Of a stretch of DNA of 64,000 nt, positions 34,838 to 45,049 are shown one piece after another (the stretch's first letter is position 1; every line of letters starts with the position of its first letter). Below the pieces are notes generated by a model, which ran no database searches, was not told the origin of the DNA, and saw only the letters and a program-made list of their open reading frames with translations. A program made the position numbers and the translations under genes. Origin of the DNA: Sabellastarte sp. h YS-2021 (Eukaryota; Annelida; Polychaeta; Sabellida; Sabellidae); the NCBI GenBank assembly GCA_964017235.1, contig OZ024927.1, positions 53,077,293-53,141,292 on the forward strand. Direction: 5' to 3'.

Positions 34838-34993
34838 GTGGACCCTATGGTGTGTTTGCTGGTCGGGATGCGTCCAGAGGTCTTGCCACTTTTTCTCTAG
34901 GTGAAGATAGTATAAAAGATGGCCACGATGATCTCAGCGACTTAAATAGTATGCAAATGGAGAGCATGCGAGAGTGGGAAATGCAGTTCACTG
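34838..34993 (+). CDS. PGRMC: PGRMC exon 2 (residues 96-148)
   Basis: Acceptor TCTATGCAG at 34829-34837, donor G|GTTTGTA after 34993; phase 1 at both ends. It encodes [20 protein letters not shown] and on to MREWEMQFT. Tyr99 in GPYG matches human Tyr113, the axial heme ligand, so heme binding should be kept. Ser115 stands where human PGRMC1 has Cys129. The exon is squeezed between a degenerate satellite (34320-34790) upstream and element B, which starts 57 bases after the donor. Confidence 0.97.
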
Positions 34994-35049
34994 GTTTGTA
35001 TCTTTTGAGTTCTTTAAACTATTACTACGAGTGAAAATATTATGTTATT

Positions 35050-36462
35050 AAGCGTCCCGCGAGGGACGCTTGTTTGCATATGGGAGGAATTCTCGCGGAA
35101 GGGTCCGCCGTATCCGCAAGTTTGCCTACCTATAACGACTTTACTAGTGGGTGGAATTTCTTCAAACTTGGCACATATATTTAGTAGCCCTGGGAAAATT
35201 TTCTCAATTTGGTGCCATGACATTTCAACCAATCAGAGAAGTCACATGACCAAAAACAGGATTTGGCTTGTCTGGATGGTAACTTAAGAAGCGTTTAAAA
35301 TATTCGCCTGAAATTTGATATATGGATGCAAGGTATAAAGATCTGGAAATGATTAGATTTTAGTAGACTTCCAGTAAAAAATGGCTAATTAACTAAGCAT
35401 TATAATTTTTATTAACAAGGAAAATACAAATCCCTTCATAACTTCTAAACCGTGCGAGATAGAGCGATTTCGACGAAATTTTTGACCCACAGAGTATCTT
35501 TGCTAAGTACTTTGCTCAATTTCAAAAAAAATTTCTTCTCTCCAAAAATGGCGGCCATTTTGAATTTTGTAATTTTTGACAAAAATGGCAAAAAATTTAA
35601 AGGTCTGCACTCTGATTTGTGGGAACACAATGCACTCATGTAGTGTTCATCACAAATAATTCACAAATAATTATTTTGGCAAAATTTTTAGCCCACAGGG
35701 TATCTAAGCAAGATACTCTGCACACTTTTAAAAAAAAAAATTTCCTCTATCCAAAAATGGCAGCCATTTTAAATTTCGAATTTTAACAAAAATGGTAAAA
35801 TTTAAAATTGCTTGTATCTCCTAAACCGTGCGAGATAGAGCGATTTCGTCGAAATTTTTGGCCCACAGGGTATATGTGCAAGATACTCTGCTCAATTTAA
35901 AAAAATTCTTCCTCTTTCCAAAAATGGCGGCCATTTCGAATTTTTGACAAAAATAGTAAACCTTAAAATTGCTTGTATCTCCTGAACCATGCGAGATAGA
36001 GCTATTTCGGCGAAATATTTGGCCCCACGGGGTATATGTGCAAGATACTGTGCTCAGTTCTCAAAAATTTTTCCTCTTTCCAAAAATGGCGGCCATTTTG
36101 AATTTTCAAATTTTTGACAAAAATGGTAAAACTTAAAATTGCTTGTATCTCCTAAACCGTGCGAGATAGAGCGATTTCGGCCAAATTTTTGGCCTGCAGG
36201 GTATATATGGAAGATACTCTGCTCAATTCTCAAAAATTTTTCCTCTTTCCAAAAATGGCGGTCATTTTGAATTGTCAAATTTTTGACAAAAATGGTAAAA
36301 CTTAAAATTGCTTGTATCTCCTAAACCATTTTAAATATTCCAATTTTTTTTCGATATAATTTTAGATTGACAGGGTATCTAGGCAAGATCTTTCTATTAT
36401 AAGCAGCCAACACCATCTTTCTTTTGGGACGCTTTGTTTTTGCTTCACTAGCGATCCTCTAG
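35050..36462 (+). mobile_element. Helentron-like element B in PGRMC intron 2
   Basis: Left: TT, then arms AAGCGTCCC / GGGACGCTT (35050-35058, 35063-35071) around a GCGA loop. Then a GC-rich stretch ('cgcggaagggtccgccg') and 'ttcaaacttggcacat'. The core is a 165-bp satellite. Right: a second GGGACGCTT (36426-36434), i.e. the inverted copy of the left end, a decayed hairpin region, and GCGATCCTCTAG (CTAG 36459-36462) followed by TT. A 13-base direct repeat ATATTATGTTATT lies at 35037-35049 and 36473-36485, which rolling-circle insertion would not create by itself. Confidence 0.72.
35420..36340 (+). repeat. Satellite core of element B, about 165-bp unit, five to six copies
   Basis: Each unit has 'cttgtatctcctaaaccgtg', 'cgagatagagcgatttcg', 'ggcccacagggtatatgtgc' and 'aaaaatggcggccattttga'. 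Good copies of the 'gcgag' word lie at 35453, 35830, 35991 and 36161. Confidence 0.9.
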
Positions 36463-37601
36463 TTGAACTTGTATATTATGTTATTGGATTTAGAGCTTTG
36501 GAATGTATTAAAAGGTTATATGAAGCCAATGCCTGGGATTCCAAAAATGCTATCACATTTGCCTCCCGAACCCTCCCACTGAAGGTCAACCTGGGCTCAT
36601 AGGAAATCATGGGCTGGTAGTTTGCTGATGTGGTCAGATTTGACCTTGGGCCCCTTCTTCAAGATCAGACGAGGGTAGCCAAACTTAAAAGTTCTTATAA
36701 CTCATTTATTATTGGTCCTAGACATGTGCAATGTAAAGCCAACCTGTAGGTAACCATGGGCTGGGAATCTTCTGATGTGGTCAGACTTGACCTTGGGCCC
36801 CTTTTTCAAGGTCAAATGAGGATGACCAAACTTAACAGTGCTTATACCTCACTTATTATCGGTCCTAGGGGTTTGCAGTGTCAAGCCAACCAATAGGAAA
36901 TCATGGGCTGGTAATCTTCTGATGTTTTGTAATGTTCTGATTTGGCCTTGGACAGCTCCTTCAAGGTCAGACGGGTGGAGCAAACATGAAAGTGGTTATA
37001 ACTCACTTCTTTTTATTATTAGTCCTAGAGTTTGGGGATGTGAAACTGACCTATAAGAATTCATGAGCTGGCAGTCTTCTGATGTGTTCCGATTTGACCT
37101 TGGGCCCCTTCTTCAAGGTCAAACAAGGATAGGCAAGCTTAAAAGTGTTTATAACTTGCTTAATATTGGTCCTAGAGGTTTGGGATGTGAAACCATGCTA
37201 TAAGAAGTCATGGGCTGGCTCTTATATATACCTTAGGTGTGGGAAATTTTTCAATATGCTTATTTTTGACCTTTGACCGTTCTCAAGGTCACATGATCAA
37301 AAATATTTTGAGGGGGTGTACATCAACCCGTCATCCCCGCCAGCCATAACTACTTAATGCAGGAGGGTGTTATTTTAAATGCTTGTAAATATTATCAATT
37401 CTCAAGCTGATTAGTAATCAAAAAGCTTAAATTCATCAGAACACCACTATTATCTCCTTATCTGTTGCATTTAGACTATAAAATGTTTTGGAAGGTAATA
37501 GTCAACTTTATGCAGAGAGTCGAAAAAACTAATCAGATTTACACTTTGGCTCTCCCTTATGGGTCAAACTCGGGTCATAAAATCACAGATTTTGGGTTTC
37601 T
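36463..37601 (+). repeat. End-less mosaic of satellite units from other elements
   Basis: In order: part of an element-C-type unit (about 36475-36520); five 145-bp units of the kind found in element E ('catgggctggtaatcttctg', 'gaccttgggccccttcttca', 36560-37215); a stretch like element C's left region ('taccttaggtgtgggaaa', 'caaggtcacatgatcaaa', 37220-37380); and one C-type unit ('cttatgggtcaaactcgggt', 37440-37595). No terminal hairpin is seen. Confidence 0.7.
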
Positions 37602-38170
37602 ACCCCACCGGCTGTAAGGGCTGCCTGGTATATTGTTTTCACCCATGATGTCCAGATGGGCAGGTTGGTGGTAGGAAAAAAGCTTGATTGGGCTGTATCT
37701 CAGAAACTCAGATGTAAGATGTTGATACTTGGTAGAGACATCGGTCGTGGGGTGTAGGTGTGCAATATCATGGGTGTGACCTTGATTAAACCTCTGACTT
37801 TGCTGTAGTTATATGGAGTTTGAAAATCTTGTAATGTCATTTTTGGGTTCACACATAAGTAGTTTCCCTCGCTATCTTTATTTAACTTTTTAAGCAAAAT
37901 AGCCACACCTAATGAATTTTTGCTTGAGCCACTCAAAATACAGTCACAGTTTGACATCTGTCAGAGAACTTTCACATCTTCAATAATTGAGTGTGCATCT
38001 TCGGGATAGGTATATATCATGTTTCCTGATCGTCTATTATACTGGGATTTTATTCACCCAGGTAGCTGCGGCCTCTTAATTTTATTCCTACAGCCTAACA
38101 GTTTGTAGATGTTATTTTCAGTTTTTCACCAATAGTCATAAATGATTTGAATTTTAGTGCATTTCTGTTT
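37602..38170 (+). mobile_element. Degenerate head of an F-type element (F0a)
   Basis: Starts ACCCCACCGGCTGTAAGGGC, a worn form of the F head, then 'gtattgttttcacccatg' and one and a half core units ('tgtatctcagaaactc', 'gttgatacttggtag'). No right end was found before F0b begins. Confidence 0.55.
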
Positions 38171-38173
38171 TTA

Positions 38174-39778
38174 CCCCACAACCCTTAGGGCTATCGGGGT
38201 ATTTTTTTCACCCATGGTGTCCAGTCGGGCGGGCGGTGGGAAGAAGTTTGTCCAGGGTATATCTTGGAAACCGTAAGGTGTAGGAAGTTGATACTGGGTA
38301 GGGACATTGGCTAGGGTGTGTAGATGTAAAATGTCATGGTGTGACCTTGATTTGACCTTGCCATAGTGACCTTAGGTTTGAAAATCTTGTCTGGGCTATA
38401 TCTCGGAAACCGTAAGGTGTAGAAAGTTGATATTTGGTAGGGACATTGGTTGGGGGGTGTAGGTGTGCAATGTCATGGTGTGACCTTGATTTGACCTTTT
38501 TCCGTAATGACCTTGACCTATAAAATCTTGTCCAGGCTATATCTCGGAAACCGTAAGGTGTAGGAAGTTGATAATTGGTAGGGACATCGGTCAGGGGGTG
38601 TAGGTGTGCAACGTCATGTTCTGACCTTGATTTGACCTTGCCCGTAGTGACATTGACCCATAAAAACTTGTCCAGGCTATATCTCGGAAACCGTAAGGTG
38701 TAGGCAGCTGGTACTTGGTGGGGCATTGGTTAGGGGTTGTAGGTGTGCAACGTCATGACATGACCTTGATTTAACCTTTGACCTTGCTGTAGTGACCTTG
38801 ACCTATAAAATCTTGTCCGAGCCATATCTCGGCAACCATAAGGTGGAGGAAGTTGATACTTGGTAGGGACATTGGTTAGGCGGTGTAGGTGTGCAACGTC
38901 ATGGCGTGAGCTGGATTTGATCTTTGAACTTGCTGTAGTGACCTTGACCTATAAAATCTTGTCCGGGGTATATCTTGGAAACCGTAAGGTGTAGGAAGTT
39001 GATACCGGGTAGGGACATTGGCTTGGGTGTGTAGATGTAAAATGTTATGGTGTGACCTTGATTTGACCTTTGACCTTGCCGTAGTGACCTTGACCTTTTA
39101 TGCCTTGTCTGGGCTATATTTTGAAAACCATAAGGTGTAGGAAGTTGATATTTGGTAGGGACATTGTTCTGGGGTTATATGTGTGCAACGTCATGGTGTG
39201 ACCTGGATTTGACCTTTGATCTTGCATATCTGATGCTATTTTATCTTTGTACAGGGATATCTAATACTATTTTATCTCTCTTATATGTTTTTACTTGAAT
39301 CTTGGTTGTTGCACCTTTGGGTGTTTTTTTATGTATATTAAGCACTGTTAGTCATATTAGAATTCATTAACTGTTTTATTTTTGCAACTTCCCATTGTAA
39401 TAGATGATATTGCATCAAGTGAGCCACAGGTTTTGCCCCAACTCCACATAAAAGCATGTATTGCCACATAGTATGTATGGGTAATATTCAAAACATTAAA
39501 ACCACAATTCGACCATACAAATGAATATCAAAATGGGAGAAGTCTTAAAGCTTCATAAGTTTTAGTTAACTGAATTGTCCTGTTTTAATACTTAATCTTT
39601 ACATGCAGTTTCTTTCTCTTAGATGTTATTTTCTCTACTTAAACATTATTTGGACACTGACACTGCTCTAAAATTATCCCAATCTGTGTACTATTTCACC
39701 ACTACTATATCTCATGGTGTTGAAAACTAGTTCCCCCGGCTGTGGGGTATGGGCATCTCTGATGCTATTTTTTATCAG
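38174..39778 (+). mobile_element. Helentron-like element F0b in PGRMC intron 2
   Basis: Left: TTTT, then ACCCCACAACCCTTAGGGCT, whose ACCCC pairs with GGGGT at 38197-38201. A GC-rich stretch and about seven 140-bp units follow. Right: GGCTGTGGGGTA (39738-39749), the inverted copy of the family's left TACCCCACAGCC, then hairpin GCATC/GATGC with TCT loop (39753-39765). The terminus is probably at ATCAG before TT (39778). It is the same element as F1 at 60845, sharing also a 500-bp right part. Confidence 0.65.
38255..39215 (+). repeat. Satellite core of F0b, about 140-bp unit, seven copies
   Basis: Units read 'tatatctcggaaaccgtaag', 'gtgtaggaagttgatacttg', 'gtagggacattggtta', 'ggtgtaggtgtgcaacgtca' and 'gtgaccttgatttgacctt'. 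The minus strand is open for 130 codons (38334-38726) only because the unit is stop-poor in that frame. Confidence 0.9.
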
Positions 39779-41029
39779 TTTGGATCCATTTAATAATGGC
39801 ACACTATACTGGTACAGTAGGTTACCCTGTGGATCTTGTTACAAATAGTAAAACCGAAAACAGTAGATTTTTGAAACATCAAAACATACATATGATACAT
39901 ATTCATACGAAACAATGAGACAAAAGTAACCCACAGAAACATGTGTGTACCATTATACTCCCTTAAACACTGCTCACAGAGTTGTGCTTGAAATGATTTG
40001 ACTGTAGTCAATTAAGCGTCCCTGAAAGGGCGCTTATTTGTTTTCATCTGAGTTTCCTCGCCGCCGCCGCCGCATTATGGTCTCCCTTGAATATCTCCCT
40101 TATTATTAGAAGGTTTCAAACCATATTTGGCAGTTATATACCTTAGGCGTGGGAAAATTTTTCTGCATGCTTAAATTTGACCTTTATGAAGGTCACATGA
40201 TCAAATCTTTTTTAAGTACCCCCCCCCCCCCCCCCCACCCCCGGTCATCACAGTTCAGGAAAAACTACTTGCTACACAGCCTTATAATTTGACACACCTG
40301 TTCATACTATCGAAAACGCGAGCTGATTAGATTTTGGGAGCAATCCCTTGAAAAATGTCTCATTTATGGGTGATTTCCTCACACCTTCCAATCTGAGAGC
40401 CTTAAATTTAGGTCAACCCCCCTATTATTAGTCGAATCTTTGATTCGAGTTATGTACTGAGTTGCGGCCGCGATTTTAAAATGGCCGTTTAAGCCCTTAA
40501 ATATCAAATTCTGCATAATATTTCTTCACATATCGGTACATTAAGGTCTATACTATACACTCTGCCATTTTGAAGATTTTTAATGCTTTTATTCAGTTAT
40601 ATTTTATAAAGTAAAAAGCTTGTCTAGCACTACATCTGGCTTTCTCCAAGGACCCGTATGTCCTAGAAACTATTGTTTTTGCTATTGTAATGGTCTACTC
40701 GAACGAGTCTTTTTTAACGGTTTCGTCTGCTGGTTTCTAGACCTTAAACCCCAATTAATTTATTCGTCTGCAGGGTTTATCACGCAGTCACTGTTAATGT
40801 AAAATTGCTGTCTGCCCATCTACGTGTACTCAATTATTTGTCAAACAAATAAACCGCAAATAAATTAATGAATGAAGTGACGTCACGGTAGTACTACACA
40901 TTTGTCATTCAGCCAATCAAAATCGAGGACACCTCTGGCAGAGACAATGAAAATATTCAAACTCCGTAGTTCTACATTCAACCACTAGAAGGCGCTTTTG
41001 TATGTCCTAGAAGTTATAATTCACAATGG

Positions 41030-41565
41030 TGTTTCCAACAATATTTTACAAATACTAGTATATAATCCAGGAATATTTTACTGTCACCACCTCACTCTGT
41101 CTTCTCGCAATATTTAAAACAAATAAAATATCAAATGCTGGTAGTTGTACACCCACAGAGTGATGAAAACGTGAGGCTACGATGGGGTTTCTAAGAACAT
41201 TTTACAAATATATAATCCAGCAATATTTTACTGTCACCGCACCTCACTCTGTCTTCTCGCAATATTTAAAACAAATAAAATATCAAATGCTGGTAGATGT
41301 ACACCCACAGAGTGCTGAAAACGCGAGGCTACAATGGTGTTTCTAACAATGTTTTACAAATATATAATCCAGCAATATTTTACTGTCGCCGCACCTCACT
41401 GTCTTCTTGCAATATTTAAAACAAATAAAATATCAAATGCTGGTAGTTGTACACCCACAGAGTGCTGAAAACGTGAGGCTACAATGGTGTTTCTAACAAT
41501 ATTTTAGAAATATATATAAACCAGCAATATTTTACTGTCACCGTACCTCACTCTGTGTTGTGGGC
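41030..41565 (+). repeat. Minisatellite in element C, about 150-bp unit, 3.5 copies
   Basis: Units start at about 41030, 41180, 41333 and 41484 ('tttctaacaatattttacaa'), with 'cactgtcttctcgcaatatt' and 'gtacacccacagagtgctga'. Identity is above 90% by eye. Confidence 0.9.
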
Positions 41566-41669
41566 GATAATACCAAGTTTATAGATTTCAACACCCACTG
41601 CTGTCCTAAGATTCGACTCTGTGGTTGGCAGAATGCCAACCACTTCACCCTAGTCTTCTTAAGTATTGC

Positions 41670-42911
41670 ATTTAGAGCCATAAAATGTATTGGGAGGTAA
41701 TAGGAAACCATATGTGGAGAGTCTAAATAGCCGGTCAGTTTTACCCCCCCGACCCCCCTTATGGGTCAAACTGGGGTCATAAAATAGCTGATTTTGAGTT
41801 TTTGCCTTATATCTCCTTTATTGTTGCTTTTATAGCTTCAGAATGTATTAAGAGGTATTGGGAAATCATCTGTGGAGAGTCTAAATAGCCGGTCAGTTTT
41901 ACCCCACGGCCCCCCTTATGGGTCAAACTGGGGTCATAAAATAGCTGATTTTGAGTTTTTGCCTTATATCTCTTTTACTGTTGCTTTTATAGCTTCAGAA
42001 TGTATTAAGAGGTATTGGGAAAGCATATGTGGAGAGTCTAAATAGCCGGTCAGTTTTACCCCCCGACCCCCCCTTATGGGTCAAACTGGGGTCATACAAT
42101 AGCTGATTTTCAGTTTTTGCCTTATATCTTCTTTATTGTTGCTTTTATAGCTTCAGAATGTATTAAGAGGTATTGGGAAAGCATATGTGGAGAGTCTAAA
42201 TAGCCGGTCAGTTTTACCCACACCCCCCCCCACACCCCCCACCCCCACCCACCCCCCCACCCCCCCTTATGGGCAGTTATGGGCCAAACTGGGGTCATAA
42301 ATAGTTGCTTTGGAGTTTTTGCCTTATATCTTCTTTATTGTTGCTTTTATAGCTTCAGAATGTACTAAGAGGTATTGGGAAAGCATATGTGGATAGTCTA
42401 AAAACCCCCGACCCCCCCCCCCCCCCCCCCCCCATGGGTCAAACTGGGGTCATAAAATAGCTGATTTTGAGTTTTTGCCTTATATCTCCTTTATTGTTGC
42501 TTTTATAGCTTCAGAATGTATTAAGAGGTATTGGGAAAGCGTATGTGGAGAGTCTAAATAGCCAGTCAGTTTTACCCCACGGTCCCCCCCCCCCCCCCCT
42601 TATAGGCTAAACTGGAGTCATACAATAGCTGCTTTGGAGTTTTTGCCTTATATCTCCTTTATCGTTGCTTTTATAGCTTCAGAATGTATTAAGAGGTATT
42701 GGGAAAGCATATGTGGAGAATCTAAATAGCTGGTCACTTTTATCCCCTGATCTTTCCCCCCCATGGGTCAAACTGGGGTCATAAAATAGCTGATTTCGAG
42801 TTTTTGTCTTATATCTCCTTTAATGTTGCTTTTATAGATTGAGAATGTATTAAGAAGTATTGGGAAAGCATATGTGGAGAGTCTAAGTAGCCGGTCAGTT
42901 TTACCACCTGA

Positions 42912-42942
<31 letters not shown>

Positions 42943-43200
42943 GTCAAACTGGGGTAAAAAATAGCTGTTTTGGAGTTTTTACGTGATAGCTCCTTCATTG
43001 TTGCTATTATAGCTTCGGAATGTATTAAGAGGTATTGGGAACCATATGTGGACAGTCTAAATAGCCGGTTACTTTTACCTCCTGACCCCCATGTATGGGT
43101 CACACTGGGGTCATGAAATAGCTTTTGCCTTTATTGTTGCTTTTATGCTTTCACAATGTATTAAAACCTATTGCAAAACCCTGTGGACAATCTAAATAGC
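41670..43200 (+). repeat. Satellite core of element C, about 160-200-bp unit, ten copies
   Basis: Units carry 'ttatatctcctttattgttg', 'agcttcagaatgtattaaga', 'gtctaaatagccggtcagtt', a C tract of variable length, and 'cttatgggtcaaactggggt'. The C tracts (for example around 42412-42433 and 42914-42940) explain most of the length differences. Confidence 0.92.
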
Positions 43201-43593
43201 AATACATACTTGCACACATGATTATATATGAAGTTATCAATACTCATTACTGAAATGCTTTGTAGCATTTACACAAAATTTACTAAAGTTACATCCAATG
43301 TTGTACATCCAATGTACAACACTTTCTCCAGCTTGTCTATGTCTACAACGCTTGTTTATGTTAATTAAAGAAGACCTTTATAGGATTTTCCCTGTCATGA
43401 TATCACTAAGGGGGTTGGTTTATGTAACAGTACGGTACAGCTTTGTGCATTCTTAGCTTTACAGCACGCTTATTAAAACCACAAGGCATTTTAAACTCTC
43501 AGGGACGCTTCGCTTTTGTTAGCAAAAGCATTCATCTAGTTTCAGTAGGTTTTCAAATTACATCTGCTTGTGAATGTGATATGTGTTTTGCAG

Positions 43594-43697
43594 AAAAATA
43601 TGACTATGTGGGTCGACTGCTGAAACCTGGTGAAAGTCCAAATGACTACTCAGAAACCGAAGATGAGCAGGCTCATGATAGGTCAAAAGATGAATAA
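43594..43697 (+). CDS. PGRMC: PGRMC exon 3 and stop (residues 148-181)
   Basis: Acceptor TGTTTTGCAG ends at 43593. The codon split across the intron gives Glu148, then KYDYVGRLLKPGESPNDYSE to the TAA at 43695-43697. Lys149 and Tyr150 match human Lys163/Tyr164; Tyr166 and Ser167 match human Tyr180 and the CK2-type Ser181 in an acidic tail. The whole protein is 181 residues, against 195 for human PGRMC1. Element C ends 54 bases before this exon, leaving little room for branch point and pyrimidine tract. Confidence 0.97.
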
Positions 43698-44600
43698 GTT
43701 CATGATGTCAATACCTTTTGTTAATTTATCACTTTTTGTATGTATACAGATGTGAATATTAAGCTGTTTGTTGGAAAATATATATTTATGAAATGGGGGC
43801 CAGACTTTCAATTTTAGCACCTACCATTTGACAATGCAATCATGTATTTTTTATTATCACCAAAGTTTGAAAAGTGAAACTTTTATAAAGACAAGATGTA
43901 AGACTTTTAAGGAGATAATGCTGTTAATAGCATTTGTGCCAGAAATATCTTTTGAGAAAAAGTGCTAACATGTTATTATAAAGCTACATAGTGCTGTACA
44001 CCTTTGTATAATTGAATTTTCCTATTCAGAATGGTTTGCTGTTTTCACCATGTGTTGCTTCAGTTCATGAATAGATTGAACAATTTTTGCTTATTGTAAA
44101 AGCTGCTAGCAGGTGTAAACTTTTGGTTTGATTGTTTAATATTTAGAAATCTGAATATCCATCTGTTTGTTTTAATTATAACTACAGGTGTAGCGTTCAC
44201 ATTTTAAGTATGACTCTTGAACTCTTATCATACTGCTTTTTCTTGAAAAACAGTCCAGTGCTTGATATTACATTTGCTCATGCCCAGTTAAAAGTGTCTT
44301 TGCTTTGTTAAAATGTTTTGTATTTGTATCCATAGTTGTGTGTTGAGAAGGCTTAAAGTTTGTAATCTAGATATGTGTGGATTAAAAACACTTTGTATAT
44401 CAAAGCAATACTTCTGGTTGTGTATTATTAAAGTAGTTAAAGTGAGAGATATATATTTTGCCAAGCAATTTTACATAATTAATATCAGAATTGATGGATT
44501 GAAAACTTGTGTATTATTGGCTGCAAGAGTCTTCAAGAATGCTTAATGCATTCACTGATAGATATACATTCACAGTTGAAACATTCATGAAAAAAAAACT
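43698..44600 (+). other. PGRMC: Probable 3' UTR of PGRMC
   Basis: AT-rich, no array and no element ends for about 900 bases after the stop. No AATAAA is seen. Weaker ATTAAA signals occur at about 44380 and 44427, and an A9 run at about 44591. The end point is a guess. Confidence 0.45.
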
Positions 44601-44979
44601 TGAAAGAATAGGGCACTTTCTGTGTCTTACATAGAAACACAGTCTCTTTATCTCCGGGGTGTTGGTAGTGTATTACGTTTTCAGGAAACCTTTCCAGGCC
44701 CACTGGACCTGTGACACAAAAAAGTAGACAGTCAGTATTTCAATGTAGGTTAAATCTTCCCGTTTTCTTAAGTTACAGGAGGTCCGCACCTGTAACTCTA
44801 GAAAATTACAGGTCTATGAGAATACTTGCCAGTCTAAGAGAGATGGTTATTGGACATTAGGAACTTTGATGCGCTTACGCAAGGTTTTCGTCTTCTCGAT
44901 CAGGTAGACCATATGTGGTTTCATGTAATCGTTTTCGTCAACAGATCTAGTTCACAAGTCTGTTGAGCTGGACATTAGT
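44601..44979. other. No gene recognised
   Basis: Sequence between the presumed PGRMC 3' UTR and element D. No feature supported. Confidence 0.4.
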
Positions 44980-45049
44980 TATATCCCCAGACGAAAGTCG
45001 GGGATATATTGGATTCAGGTCCGCCGCCGCCGCCGCCGCCGCCGTAGAA

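Larger units (their letters stand above)
40014..43539 (+). mobile_element. Helentron-like element C in PGRMC intron 2
   Basis: Left: ATT, then AAGCG(T)CC with matching GG(G)CGCTT (40014-40034). A (GCC)n stretch (40061-40073) follows, then 'atatctcccttattattaga'. Right: GGGACGCTT (43502-43510), perfect terminal hairpin GCTTTTGTTAGCAAAAGC (43512-43529), then ATTCATCTAG (CTAG 43536-43539), followed by TTT. It is 3.5 kb, with two different arrays (41030-41560 and 41670-43200) and C tracts. It ends 54 bases before PGRMC exon 3. A second full CRE palindrome (TGACGTCA, 40878-40885) lies inside. Confidence 0.78.

Noticed and set aside
38334-38726. 130-codon minus-strand ORF with a 46-residue repeat (similar ones at 61200-61406 and 61433-61660)
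   Set aside because: It is the antisense of the 139-140-bp satellite, which happens to lack stops in one frame. Units shift frame from copy to copy and the frame is not kept across the array.
42768-43103. 111-codon minus-strand ORF with a Gly run
   Set aside because: The Gly run is the antisense of a C tract in element C's satellite.
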